A DNA stretch of 64,000 bases. Source: Blastococcus haudaquaticus. GTDB lineage: Bacteria > Actinomycetota > Actinomycetes > Mycobacteriales > Geodermatophilaceae. Both the position numbers and the translations under genes were made by a program. Within the stretch, counting starts at the first letter, position 1; each line of letters opens with the position of its first letter. Positions 15,676-24,050 of the stretch are shown here, piece after piece. Below the pieces are notes generated by a model. The model ran no database searches. It was not told the DNA's origin and worked only from the letters and a program-made list of their open reading frames with translations. Location: positions 930,001 through 994,000 of the forward strand of contig NZ_OCNK01000001.1 in the NCBI RefSeq assembly GCF_900230285.1, in the 5' to 3' direction.

Positions 15676-16452
15676 GTGACGACGTCGGGACCAACCGTGG
15701 CAGCAACCTCTGAGAGCTCCGCGGTCGGCAAGGGGGACCTGCTCAGCCGTGTGAGCGTGGGCCGCATTTCCGAGGTCATCGTGGACCAGATCCGCATGCT
15801 CATCCGGCAGGGGCAGCTGATTGCCGGTGACCGACTGCCCTCGGAGCGCGAGCTGTGCGAGCGGTTCGGCGTCAGCCGGGTCACCGTGCGGGAGGCGCTC
15901 CGGGTGCTGGAGGCCAACGGTCTGGTCGAGATCCGCGTCGGCGCCCGAGGAGGTGCGTTCGTGACCGCCCCGAGCAGCCGTCTGGTGGGAGCCGGGATCG
16001 CCGACCTCATCTCGCTGGCCACGCTGACCGCGGTCGAGGTCACCGAGGCCCGCATGGTGTTCGAACTGGGCATCGTCGCGCTGGTGTGCGAGCGGGCGAC
16101 CGACGAGGACGTCGCCGCACTCCGGGAGATCTGCGACCGCAGCAGCGCCGCCCTGGAGAACGACGACTACCCGCTCGAGCTCTCCGCCGAGTGGCACACC
16201 CGGTTCGCCGTGGCGACGCACAACCGCGCGGTCGCCATGCTCGTGGAGTCGCTGCACGATCCGCTGGTGCACTCGCTCGAGCGAGCCCGCGAGGTGGCAC
16301 CGCTGCACGGCCGTCAGGGCGTCGAGGAGCACCGCGCCCTGGTGGAGGCGATCGCCGCCCGCGACGCGGACGGCGCGACGGACCTGATGCGCACCCACCT
16401 GCTCCGCACGGCCGAGCGGGTGCGCGGGATGGAGCCGGCCGACCGGGGGTGA
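15676..16452 (+). CDS. GntR-family transcriptional regulator, FadR/FCD subfamily
   Basis: The 258-residue protein has an N-terminal winged helix (LPSERELCERFGVSRVTVREAL, about 54-75, given here in part as DRLPSERELCERFGVSRVT) and a C-terminal all-helical FCD ligand-binding domain. Histidines in EWHTRF, EEHRAL and RTHLLR fit the metal site of such domains. Earlier in-frame starts would overlap the phosphatase gene, so GTG at 15676 is chosen. FCD regulators usually bind short palindromes with TGGT/ACCA half-sites and release DNA on binding a carboxylate. It is the only full regulator inside the island and the best candidate to bind the seven 19-bp operators. Confidence 0.88.
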   Translation: MTTSGPTVAATSESSAVGKGDLLSRVSVGRISEVIVDQIRMLIRQGQLIAGDRLPSERELCERFGVSRVTVREALRVLEANGLVEIRVGARGGAFVTAPSSRLVGAGIADLISLATLTAVEVTEARMVFELGIVALVCERATDEDVAALREICDRSSAALENDDYPLELSAEWHTRFAVATHNRAVAMLVESLHDPLVHSLERAREVAPLHGRQGVEEHRALVEAIAARDADGATDLMRTHLLRTAERVRGMEPADRG

Positions 16453-16465
16453 GCCGGAGGGGCGG

Positions 16466-18052
16466 TCACTGCCCCGGCTCGTCCCCGAAGACCAGCGACT
16501 TGATCGTGACCGGGACCGTCCGGGACGGGTAGCGCAACCGACCGATGTCGACGTAGTCGAAGTCCCGCAGGGCGAGGCCGTCCACGACCAGCACGTCGAC
16601 GGTCACGCCGAGCTCGTGTTGGAGCAACCGGCCTACGGTCATCGCGACGTCCCCGTCCAGCACGACGTACACGGGGCGGCCGGCGGCGATGCGTTCCGCC
16701 AGCCCGTCACGCACCCCGCGCGCGAAGGCGGCCACCCGGTCGTAGCTCGGCAGACCGGACCACGACATGGCGAGGACGACGTCCTGGTCGGCGGCCGCGG
16801 CATCGAGGGCCACGAGGTGCCGGCGGACCGCCGCGGCCACCGCGTCGGCGTCCACGGTCTCCTCCAGCTCGTGGACCGGGTGCACCACCTGCAGGTTGCG
16901 ACGCGGCAGCAGGGCGTCGGGATCGGAGATCCACCCGGTGTTGCCGCTGAGCTGGACGCTGTACTCCGAGGCCCCGAGCGCGGTCGCCCGGATGCACTCG
17001 CCGGCGGGTAGCAGCGGGCAGGGCAGCGCCCCGGCGTCGACCAGCCGTCGGACCGCCTCGCCCAGCGGGCGGCCGAGGTCGCCGAACGACGCGCGCTCCC
17101 GCCCGTAGACGTACTCGGCCACACCACCGGAGAACACCACCCCGTCGACGGGGCCGACGTCGGGGAGCGGATCGGTCAGGTACAGCTCGGCCACGTCCGG
17201 AGGGAGCTGCTTCCCGAGCGCGGCCAGCAACGCCTCGGCCATACCCTCGGCGACCCGCTCGACGTCCTCGCCGGCGACCACGTCGCCCAGGCTCCAGGAG
17301 AAGCCGGCGCGCTGTGCATGGGCCCGACCGCCCGGCTCGAGCCGGACGATCACCCCTGTCTCGTCCACCACCTGCAGCCGCCCGCCGATGTGGATCGCCG
17401 CGGTGGCCACCACCCGGCCGCGGTCCAGCACCGACAGCTTCGTCGTGCCGCCCCCGATGTCGACGTTGAGGATGCGGCGGCCGGTCTCGTACGACGCGCG
17501 CGCCGCCCCGGAGCCGAAGCCGGCCAGCATCGCCTCCATGTGATGCCCCGCCGTGGCGGTGACCAGTTCTCCGCCCCGCTCGGCGAGCACCCCGGCAATC
17601 GCCTCGGCGTTGCGGCGGCGGAGCGCCTCCCCGGTCAGGATCACCACGCCGGTGTCGATGTCCTCCGGACCGATGCGGGCCTCGCCGTAGGCGCGGTCGA
17701 TGATCGTGCCCAGCGCCTCGGCGTCGATGTGCTCGGCGCTCGCGTACGGGGTCAGCGCCACGGGGGAGCGGTACACGGTGTCGCGCCGGACGACGATGTA
17801 GCGGCTGGTCAGGTCCTCGCCGATGCGCCGCAGGTGCAGCCGCGAGAAGACGACCTGGGTGCCGGAGGAGCCGATGTCCATGCCCACGCTGTGCAGCGTG
17901 ACGTTGTCCTGCTGCCAGATCGGGTTGTCCTCGAGCGGCAGCTCGGCGTCGTCGTGGTCGTGGTCGTGATCGGGCGTGTGCGGCGAGTACACCGTCCTCG
18001 GCTCGGCGTGCTCGCGGCCGTAGACCGGCTCGGCGGGGTGGGTGTGCGTCAC
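16466..18052 (-). CDS. EutA-like ammonia-lyase reactivating factor homologue
   Basis: The 528-residue protein matches EutA, the ATP-dependent chaperone that exchanges damaged cobalamin in ethanolamine ammonia-lyase. It has actin/Hsp70-type phosphate loops MDIGSSGTQVVF (58-69) and NVDIGGGTTKLSV, a GGRLQVVDE segment, and the EutA-like C-terminus YVDIGRLRY...VPVTIKSLVF. An added N-terminus has a histidine/aspartate-rich stretch, DHDHDHDD (28-35), possibly metal binding. No EutB, EutC or other cobalamin enzyme is encoded in the window. It follows the cupin gene on the same strand, with a hairpin between them. What it reactivates here is unknown. Confidence 0.8.
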   Translation of the reverse strand: MTHTHPAEPVYGREHAEPRTVYSPHTPDHDHDHDDAELPLEDNPIWQQDNVTLHSVGMDIGSSGTQVVFSRLHLRRIGEDLTSRYIVVRRDTVYRSPVALTPYASAEHIDAEALGTIIDRAYGEARIGPEDIDTGVVILTGEALRRRNAEAIAGVLAERGGELVTATAGHHMEAMLAGFGSGAARASYETGRRILNVDIGGGTTKLSVLDRGRVVATAAIHIGGRLQVVDETGVIVRLEPGGRAHAQRAGFSWSLGDVVAGEDVERVAEGMAEALLAALGKQLPPDVAELYLTDPLPDVGPVDGVVFSGGVAEYVYGRERASFGDLGRPLGEAVRRLVDAGALPCPLLPAGECIRATALGASEYSVQLSGNTGWISDPDALLPRRNLQVVHPVHELEETVDADAVAAAVRRHLVALDAAAADQDVVLAMSWSGLPSYDRVAAFARGVRDGLAERIAAGRPVYVVLDGDVAMTVGRLLQHELGVTVDVLVVDGLALRDFDYVDIGRLRYPSRTVPVTIKSLVFGDEPGQ

Positions 18053-18082
18053 GTGGCGCTCCGGTGGGGGGGTGTAGACGCC

Positions 18083-18119
18083 GACGTGCGGCCCGCCTAC
18101 GGAGGGCGGACCGCACGTC
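18083..18119 (-). terminator. hairpin between cupin and EutA-like genes
   Basis: A 15-base arm at 18083-18097 (GACGTGCGGCCCGCC) pairs with 18105-18119 with a single mismatch around a short loop. It follows the cupin stop and precedes the EutA-like start, so it may partly terminate the cupin transcript or stabilise its 3' end and set a lower level of the downstream gene. Confidence 0.5.
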
Positions 18120-18139
18120 GAGGCGGGACAGGGGAGGGA

Positions 18140-19261
18140 TCAGGCCGCAGACCTGGGCGGAAGATTCTCCTTCTCCTGCTCGTACGCGGCCTCCATCTTC
18201 GGCTCCAGCCCGTGCTTGGCCAGCGCCTCCTTGAAGGTCTCCCGCACGTACGACGACTCGTCGGCGTAGTCGATCTGGTCGCCACCGATGCGCTGGCTGA
18301 TCCAGGCCTTCGGCACACCCTGGGCGTTGCGGATGGACACCACCTCGTGCTTGAAGGCGAGGTAGCGGGCCGGCTCCGTGCCGGTGTTGAAGTGCTGGTG
18401 GTACCACATGTTCGGCGGGACGATCATGCTTCCGGCCTGCCACTCGTAGCGCCGGGGCTCCTCGCCCTCCGGCCACATGAGGCTGTAGCCCTCGCCCGAC
18501 AGGATGATGACGTGGGCGCCGGGGCCGTGGCGGTGACCCTTCTTGTACGTCGCGGTCGGGAACTGCGAGATGTGGCTGTTCATCGAGCCCTTGGCCATGT
18601 TGAAGCGGATGTGCCCACCGCCGGCACCGCGCTCCTTGGCCTCGATCAGCGGCAGGTTGATCGAGTCGGCCACGAAGTTGGTGTCGAGCAGCAGGCCCTT
18701 CTGCTCCCCCTTGGGCGCGAAGTAGTCCGGCTCGCCGTTGAAGCGCTTGGGGAAGTCGTGGGCGGTGCCGAAGACGAAGTCGATGTCGTCGTAGAGGTTG
18801 ATGATCCCCGGCGCGTTCGTCGAGGAGACGAAGCGCGCGACCTCGGTGCCCGAACCGTTGAAGTGCTGGTGGTTGGCGTTGAGCGGAATGGCGAAAAGCG
18901 CCCCCGGACCCCACTCGAAGGTCACCTCGGCACCCGAGTCGTTCCACACCTTGGTGGACCCGTGGCCCGAGAGGACGAGGATCATCTCCTCGAACAGCTG
19001 CCGCTGCGGGGCCAGCTGCCCTCCGGTCGGGATCTCGGCCACGTAGCAGTCGTTCGAGGTGCGACTGGCCTCGTGGTTGATGAAGACGCCCCTGCCGCCG
19101 CGACGGGCCCAGTCCTTGAGCTCGACCGTCTTCAGGTCGGGCACGTAGTGCGCGGCGATGATGTCCAGCCCCTCGTCGGCCACCCAGCGGGTGTACGGCG
19201 AGTCCTTCTCGGTGGCGAACTTCGCCGCAAGACTCTCGTTGACGATGGCGTCCTTGGCCAT
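18140..19261 (-). CDS. bicupin-domain protein, possibly dioxygenase-like
   Basis: The 373-residue protein contains two cupin regions. The first spans about residues 65-150 (EMILVLSGHGSTKVW, then NANHQHFNGSG) and the second about 230-310, with the metal-site pattern GHRHGPGAHVIILSGEGY and WYHQHFNTG. Both have histidine pairs consistent with an iron or manganese centre. Gentisate-type ring-cleavage dioxygenases have this layout, but the motifs are not close enough for me to name the reaction. ATG at 19261 follows GGGAGG. Operator d is 66 bases upstream. It heads a unit with the EutA-like gene and diverges from the flavin monooxygenase. Confidence 0.72.
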   Translation of the reverse strand: MAKDAIVNESLAAKFATEKDSPYTRWVADEGLDIIAAHYVPDLKTVELKDWARRGGRGVFINHEASRTSNDCYVAEIPTGGQLAPQRQLFEEMILVLSGHGSTKVWNDSGAEVTFEWGPGALFAIPLNANHQHFNGSGTEVARFVSSTNAPGIINLYDDIDFVFGTAHDFPKRFNGEPDYFAPKGEQKGLLLDTNFVADSINLPLIEAKERGAGGGHIRFNMAKGSMNSHISQFPTATYKKGHRHGPGAHVIILSGEGYSLMWPEGEEPRRYEWQAGSMIVPPNMWYHQHFNTGTEPARYLAFKHEVVSIRNAQGVPKAWISQRIGGDQIDYADESSYVRETFKEALAKHGLEPKMEAAYEQEKENLPPRSAA

Positions 19262-19327
19262 GGGGCCTCCCTGGTCGACGGTGGGGTGCTCTCCGGGAAC
19301 GGCGCGGCGTGAGCCGCCGACCGTGAT

Positions 19328-19346
19328 CGGTAGGACCATAAGACCA
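19328..19346. promoter_or_regulatory. 19-bp dyad operator, site d
   Basis: The site reads CGGTAGGACCATAAGACCA, matching the consensus at 14 of 19 positions. It lies 66 bases upstream of the cupin start on the minus strand. Confidence 0.6.
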
Positions 19347-19491
19347 GCCTTGGGGTGTGTCAAAGGCCACTACCCGACCTCCGTCGCGCCACCGGCCGGC
19401 GTCCCGGTTGCAGACCCTCCGTGGCCCTACCCCGGACTTCCGAGCCGCTCGGCGGACCGCGTCCGCGCGCGTCGACTCGCCTTCAGGCTCG

Positions 19492-19510
19492 TGGTCTAAT
19501 CATTCGCCCA
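19492..19510. promoter_or_regulatory. 19-bp dyad operator, site e
   Basis: The site reads TGGTCTAATCATTCGCCCA, matching the consensus at 16 of 19 positions. It lies 25 bases upstream of the flavin monooxygenase start. Together with site d it gives each of two divergent genes its own element, 145 bases apart. Confidence 0.68.
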
Positions 19511-19535
19511 TCGCACCGCCACGACGGAGGACGGC

Positions 19536-21116
19536 ATGACCGAGCGACCCCAGGTGATCATCGTCGGCGGCGGCCCGGTCGGGGTGGGCCTCGCGCTCGA
19601 CCTCGGGCTGCGCGGCATCCGCTGCGTCGTCGTCGAGCGGCGCACCGAGCTGTCCAGCATCCCCAAGGGGCAGGGGCTGTCGCAGCGCACGATGGAGCAC
19701 GCGGCGCGCTGGGGCGTCGCGGACCAGCTGCGCGCGGCACGCACCATGCCCGAGGGGCACCCCATCGGGCAGGTCACCGTCTACGACAACCTCCTCGGCG
19801 AGTTCTGGAGCGCTCCGCCGGCGCGCGAGCTGGTGCAGGACTACTACGCCCAGGCCAACGAGCGCCTGCCCCAGTACCGCACCGAGGAGGTCCTGCGCCG
19901 CAAGCTCGCGGAGGTGCCCGGGGTCGAGCTGCGGCTGGGCTGGAAGGCGACCGAGCTCGAGCAGGACGACACCGGCGTCCGGGTGACCGTCGTGCGCGAC
20001 GGTCGGCACGAGGTCCTGGAGGCGGCCTACGTGGTCGGCTGCGACGGCGGGCACTCCGTCGTCCGGGAGCAGGCCGACATCGAGCGCAGCGGCACCGACT
20101 GGGACGAGCTCGTCGCGCTGGTCGTGTTCCGCTCGCCGGAGCTGCACGAGGCGCTGAGCCGGTTCCCCGACCGGTCGACCTACCGCGTGATGCACCCGGA
20201 CCTCAAGGGGTACTGGATGTTCTTCGGCCGGGTCGACGTCGGGGCGGAGTTCTTCTTCCACGCCCCGGTCGCCCCCGGCACCACCGCCGACGGTCCGGAG
20301 ATCGTCGAGCTGCTGCACCGGGCGGCCGGATTCCCCTTCCCCCTGGAGATCGACCACGTCGGCTTCTGGGATCTCCGCGTCCAGGTGGCCCACCGCTACC
20401 GCGCGGAGCGGGCGTTCATCGCCGGGGACGCGGCGCACACCCACCCGCCCTACGGCGGCTTCGGACTCAACAACGGCCTCGAGGACGCGGCCAACCTCGG
20501 CTGGAAGCTCGCAGCCGCTCTGCAGGGATGGGGCGGCGACGCGCTCCTGGACTCCTACAGCCTGGAGCGGCAGCCGGTCTTCCGGGACGTCGGCGAAGAC
20601 ATCATCGGCGGCTGGATCCGGGACGACCGGGCCATGCTGGAGAAGTACCGCCCCGAGGACGACCCGGAGGAGTTCGCCCGCGCCTTCGAGGAGGCCGCGC
20701 GCGGCTTCGGCCGCCGGCTGCGGAGCTTCGAGCCCCACTACGAGGGCTCTCCCGTGGTCTTCGGCCCGCCCGGAGCCGTCAGCAGCGCCCACGGCGAGCA
20801 CACCTTCACCGCCCGCACGGGACACCACCTGCCGCCGCGCCGCCTGAGCTCCGGTCGCCCGGTCTTCGAGGAGCTCGGTGCTGGTTTCACCCTCCTGGCC
20901 CTGGACGCGGACGACTCCACGGTCAGCGACTTCGAGGAGGCCGCCCGGTCCCGGGGCGTCCCGCTGACGGTCATCCGCGACGCGCCGGCCGGCGAGACGG
21001 CCGACTACGGGCAGCGGCTGATCCTCGTCCGGCCCGACCAGTTCGTGGCCTGGACCGACAAGGGGTCCCCGGTCGACGCCGAGCAGGTCCTGACGCGGGT
21101 CACCGGCGCCTCCTGA
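19536..21116 (+). CDS. class A FAD-dependent aromatic monooxygenase
   Basis: The 526-residue protein has the flavoprotein hydroxylase signatures: the FAD Rossmann motif IIVGGGPVGVGLALDL (8-23), the DG motif VVGCDGGHSVVR (about 165-176), and the ribityl-binding GDAAHTHPPYGGFGLN (about 296-311). A C-terminal thioredoxin-like domain (after about 400) is as in PheA/TfdB/MhpA-type phenol hydroxylases. Such enzymes use NAD(P)H and oxygen to hydroxylate a phenolic ring. It has its own operator (site e) and would act on a phenolic intermediate or substrate in the cytoplasm. The specific substrate cannot be told. Confidence 0.86.
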   Translation: MTERPQVIIVGGGPVGVGLALDLGLRGIRCVVVERRTELSSIPKGQGLSQRTMEHAARWGVADQLRAARTMPEGHPIGQVTVYDNLLGEFWSAPPARELVQDYYAQANERLPQYRTEEVLRRKLAEVPGVELRLGWKATELEQDDTGVRVTVVRDGRHEVLEAAYVVGCDGGHSVVREQADIERSGTDWDELVALVVFRSPELHEALSRFPDRSTYRVMHPDLKGYWMFFGRVDVGAEFFFHAPVAPGTTADGPEIVELLHRAAGFPFPLEIDHVGFWDLRVQVAHRYRAERAFIAGDAAHTHPPYGGFGLNNGLEDAANLGWKLAAALQGWGGDALLDSYSLERQPVFRDVGEDIIGGWIRDDRAMLEKYRPEDDPEEFARAFEEAARGFGRRLRSFEPHYEGSPVVFGPPGAVSSAHGEHTFTARTGHHLPPRRLSSGRPVFEELGAGFTLLALDADDSTVSDFEEAARSRGVPLTVIRDAPAGETADYGQRLILVRPDQFVAWTDKGSPVDAEQVLTRVTGAS

Positions 21117-21227
21117 GGCCTGCGCCACAATTCCTCGGCAGTTCTCGCGCCATTGTGTGACCCATGCGATGAAGTAGATGGACGCGTGACCGCACTCACG
21201 CATTCATCGACCCATGTGCGCAATTTG

Positions 21228-21246
21228 CTGTCCTACCATTAGGCCA
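21228..21246. promoter_or_regulatory. 19-bp dyad operator, site f
   Basis: The site reads CTGTCCTACCATTAGGCCA, matching the consensus at 14 of 19 positions. It is 33 bases upstream of a small gene (21280). An additional perfect inverted repeat, ACCATTA at 21235-21241 and TAATGGT at 21249-21255, overlaps it. Confidence 0.6.
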
Positions 21247-21279
21247 GGTAATGGTCAGGGCGCAGAAGGAGCAGTACAC

Positions 21280-21483
21280 GTGACGAGCACCACCGGGGCC
21301 CAGTCCTCCGTAGCCGGCCTCATCGGGGTGCCGGACTGGTCCTTCCTCACGAGGATGCGCGCCGCAGCAGCCGGCACAGCCGCGGTCGTCGGTCGCTCGT
21401 TCGCATCGGCGCGGGCCTACGACGGCGCTGCGGGCACGTCGGCGCGGCGTGCGGCGCTGCGCGAGTTCGTCGCCACCCGCTGA
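21280..21483 (+). CDS. small orphan protein (67 aa) behind an operator
   Basis: The frame starts with GTG at 21280 behind AGAAGGAG with good spacing. It reads MTSTTGAQSSVAGLIGVPDW at the N-terminus, then an alanine-rich stretch and a basic C-terminus (ARRAALREFVATR). I know no family. It has no signal peptide; a weakly hydrophobic Ala/Gly segment lies around 30-45. It stands alone between the monooxygenase gene and the convergent cysteine hydrolase gene, with operator f 33 bases upstream, so it appears to be a separately controlled member of the regulon. The ribosome site and operator make it likely real. Confidence 0.55.
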   Translation: MTSTTGAQSSVAGLIGVPDWSFLTRMRAAAAGTAAVVGRSFASARAYDGAAGTSARRAALREFVATR

Positions 21484-21511
21484 CCCCTCGCCCGTCGGGG
21501 CGCCGGGCCCG

Positions 21512-22201
21512 TCAGCCCGGTCCGGCGTCCAGCACCTGGAGCGCGCGGTCGGTGTGCACGACCGAGGCGTACTTGAGGCTCAGGTCGAACAGGCTCATCT
21601 TGTGCGACAGCGGGCTGCGGTCGAACGTCGCCTCCTCCACCACCACCACCCGGTAGCCGGCGGAGCAGGCGTCCACCGTGGTCGCCCGCACGCAGCCGCT
21701 GGTCGTCTCCCCCGCCACCACGAGCGTGTCGACGTCCAGATCGCGCAGCCAGGTGGCCAGCGGCGTGCCGAAGAAGGCACTCGCACAGCTTTTCCGCACC
21801 ACGATCTCGCCCTCGCGGGGACGCAGGGGCTCGACGAACTCCAGTCCCGCCGCGTCGTCGTGCCCCGGCACCGGGGCCCGCTGGGTCACGCCGCCGCCCG
21901 GAACGCCCACTCGGGCGTCCCCCGTCGTGTGCAACACCGGCACGCCAGCCGCCCGTGCCCGCGTCAGCAACTCCTCCAGGTGCGGCAGCGCCGCCCATCC
22001 GGCCAGCCCGCAGGACGAGGGGAACTTCTCGATCGCCTCGGCGAGCGGCTGCGGCCGGTCGCCGAAGACCTTGCGGTAGCAGTCGATGAGCAGCAGCGCC
22101 GGCCTGCGGCCGGGTGGTCGCGGCCGGTAACGGGTCATCACCAGCCGCTCGTCGTCGCCGATGACGTCGTCCCAGCAGTGCCGCTCGTACTGCGGTTCCA
22201 C
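21512..22201 (-). CDS. isochorismatase-family cysteine hydrolase
   Basis: The 229-residue protein has the catalytic triad of the isochorismatase-like cysteine hydrolases: Asp40 (LLLIDCYRKVFG), Lys137 (EIVVRKSCASAFFGT) and Cys170 (GETTSGCVRATTVDA). The family includes N-carbamoylsarcosine amidase, maleamate amidase and nicotinamidase. GTG at 22201 is chosen because it follows GGAGGAGG; an in-frame upstream extension is possible. It is the last gene of the TctABC operon, so its substrate may be an imported or derived amide. Maleamate or a carbamoyl compound are possible but unproven. Confidence 0.82.
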   Translation of the reverse strand: MEPQYERHCWDDVIGDDERLVMTRYRPRPPGRRPALLLIDCYRKVFGDRPQPLAEAIEKFPSSCGLAGWAALPHLEELLTRARAAGVPVLHTTGDARVGVPGGGVTQRAPVPGHDDAAGLEFVEPLRPREGEIVVRKSCASAFFGTPLATWLRDLDVDTLVVAGETTSGCVRATTVDACSAGYRVVVVEEATFDRSPLSHKMSLFDLSLKYASVVHTDRALQVLDAGPG

Positions 22202-22298
22202 GTGCCCTCCTCCGGACGCAGGCAGGCTGCCCCGGCACACCGGGATGCGGTGGGCCGGGGCAGGTTCATGGACGGCACAGCGGCCGCACAGGCACTGC

Positions 22299-23345
22299 TC
22301 AGTACAGGGTGGCCAGCAGCTCGCTGTAGGCCGGCGGCGCGTCCATGAGGTCCTGCACGAGGCCCTCGAGCTCGTCGCCCGGCAGGAATGCCAGCTCGCG
22401 CTCCTGCTCCTGGGACTCCGTCACCAGCTCCGGGTTCTCCATCGCTGCGGCCATCGCGGTGCGCAGGCAGGACATCGCGGCCTCGTCCATCCCGGGCGGG
22501 CCGACGAAGGGACGGCCGAGCTCGATGAGCGCCAGGTGTGCGTCGAGCAGTTCGGACTGCTCCTCGGTCGTCTCCAGCTCCGCGACGGTCGGGACGTCCT
22601 CGGGCAGCCAGTCCGGCCGCTCCTCACCCACGACGAGCACCGGGGTCTGGGTGTCGTCCTCGACCGCGCCGCGCCGGCTGGTGAGGTTGCCCGACATCCC
22701 GTCGATCGAGCCCTGGACGACCGCCAGCTCCGTCTCACCCGAGCCCGGGAACCCGGTCACGACCTCACCGGGGATGTCGAAGACTGCGCTGATCAGGGAG
22801 GAGGTGACGTAGTCCTCGGCGCCCGGACCGGTGGAGCCCCAGCGGAACTCGTCCGCGGCCACGACGTCCTCGAACGTCTGGTACGGCCCGGTCGCGCTCG
22901 TGACGAGCAGCGACGGGTCACTGGCCACGCGGCCGATGTAGGTGAAGTCGTCGAGGGAGAAGTTGGCGCCCTCCGCGCCGGCGATCGACGAGCCGCCGGC
23001 GCCGACGCCGTTCATGATCGCGAGCGTCGTGCCGTCGGCGTCCTCGGCGAGCAGGCTGTTGAGGGCCAGCAGTCCCCCGGCGCCGGGCTGGTTCTGCACG
23101 GCGATCGTGGCCCCGATCTCCTCCTCGATGTAGGGCGCGACGAGCCGGGTGTAGGAGTCGTAGCCGCCACCGGGCTCGTAGGGGACGACGATGGTGATGG
23201 TCTCCCCCTCGAGGGAGGAGCAGTCACCACTCCCGCCGGAGGCGGCCGGTTCGGAGTCGCTCGAGCAGCCGCTGAGCACACCGGCGCCGAGGCCGAGTGC
23301 GACCAGCGTCCGGAGGCTCCGCCGGTAGGGCAGGGCAGTGTTCAT
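22299..23345 (-). CDS. tctC: TctC-type solute-binding lipoprotein
   Basis: The 348-residue protein has a lipoprotein signal with lipobox VLSGCSS (Cys27) and the receptor signature VVPYEPGGGYDSYTRLVAPYI followed by NQPGAGGL. It is clearly related to the receptor at 9822 (shared PYEPGGGYD and PGAGGL blocks). ATG at 23345. It lies 49 bases after tctB and is followed by the cysteine hydrolase gene. It captures a carboxylate outside the membrane for TctA/TctB. Confidence 0.88.
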   Translation of the reverse strand: MNTALPYRRSLRTLVALGLGAGVLSGCSSDSEPAASGGSGDCSSLEGETITIVVPYEPGGGYDSYTRLVAPYIEEEIGATIAVQNQPGAGGLLALNSLLAEDADGTTLAIMNGVGAGGSSIAGAEGANFSLDDFTYIGRVASDPSLLVTSATGPYQTFEDVVAADEFRWGSTGPGAEDYVTSSLISAVFDIPGEVVTGFPGSGETELAVVQGSIDGMSGNLTSRRGAVEDDTQTPVLVVGEERPDWLPEDVPTVAELETTEEQSELLDAHLALIELGRPFVGPPGMDEAAMSCLRTAMAAAMENPELVTESQEQERELAFLPGDELEGLVQDLMDAPPAYSELLATLY

Positions 23346-23394
23346 CGATTTCCCTCTCGGAGACGGTGACGGTGCAGGGGGGACGAAGGGTGGT

Positions 23395-23997
23395 TCAGTC
23401 CAGGAAGAGACCGGGCGGCACCGGGATGCCGAGCGCGAGCTCGAAGGCGGCGTACAGCACCGCGCCGATGGTGACGGCGTAGATCGCGCAGAACGTCCAC
23501 GACCGCTTGCCGGCGAAGCGCAGGTACAGGACCGAGAAGAGCGGCGCGGTCACGAAGAGGCCGGCGACGTAGAGCAGCACGAAGAACCCGGTCACCCAGG
23601 CGATCGCCTCGGTCCAGCGCCGCGCCCCCGCGGTCTGGAAGACGTACTCGACGTCGTCCTCGTTGGCGTCGTCCTCGGCGGTGGTGCCGGCCGCCTGCGG
23701 CACGGACTCCGCCGGCACCGGCTCGATGGGACCGGCGGGGCTGGTGACCGGCGTCCGGGCACCCGCGGCGCGGCGCCCGCCCGCGAGCCGCAGCAGTGAC
23801 TGCACGACCTGCAGGAACGCCACGGAGAACCCGAGGCCCGTCACGATGCGGGGGAAGATCGCCGCTTTGAACGACCAGTCGGCAGCTTCGAGGAAGGCCC
23901 AGCCGAAGAGCGCCAGCAACAGCAGGCCGAGGACGACGTCGGCCACGGCCCCCGTCGACGATCTGCGCGACGGCGCCTGCGGGGCCGGGTCTGCCAT
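23395..23997 (-). CDS. tctB: TctB small membrane subunit
   Basis: About 200 residues with four hydrophobic segments in the TctB pattern: one near residues 20-40, one near 45-65, and two in the C-terminal third (WVTGFFVLLYVAGLFVTAPL, then a final helix), separated by a hydrophilic Pro/Glu/Asp-rich linker. The start is taken at ATG 23997 because it follows GAGGAG; a longer version from ATG 24054, overlapping the tctA stop as ATGA, is also possible. With TctA it forms the membrane part of a sodium- or proton-coupled carboxylate importer. Confidence 0.8.
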   Translation of the reverse strand: MADPAPQAPSRRSSTGAVADVVLGLLLLALFGWAFLEAADWSFKAAIFPRIVTGLGFSVAFLQVVQSLLRLAGGRRAAGARTPVTSPAGPIEPVPAESVPQAAGTTAEDDANEDDVEYVFQTAGARRWTEAIAWVTGFFVLLYVAGLFVTAPLFSVLYLRFAGKRSWTFCAIYAVTIGAVLYAAFELALGIPVPPGLFLD

Positions 23998-24050
23998 GCC
24001 GATCTCCTCGGTCCGGGCGGGGGACGTCGTGTGCCTCGACTCGGCGGCGC

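Noticed and set aside
18140-19261. Naming the cupin protein gentisate 1,2-dioxygenase
   Set aside because: Two cupin domains and histidine motifs agree in general, but the sequence around the metal sites is not close enough to be sure of a ring-cleavage reaction.
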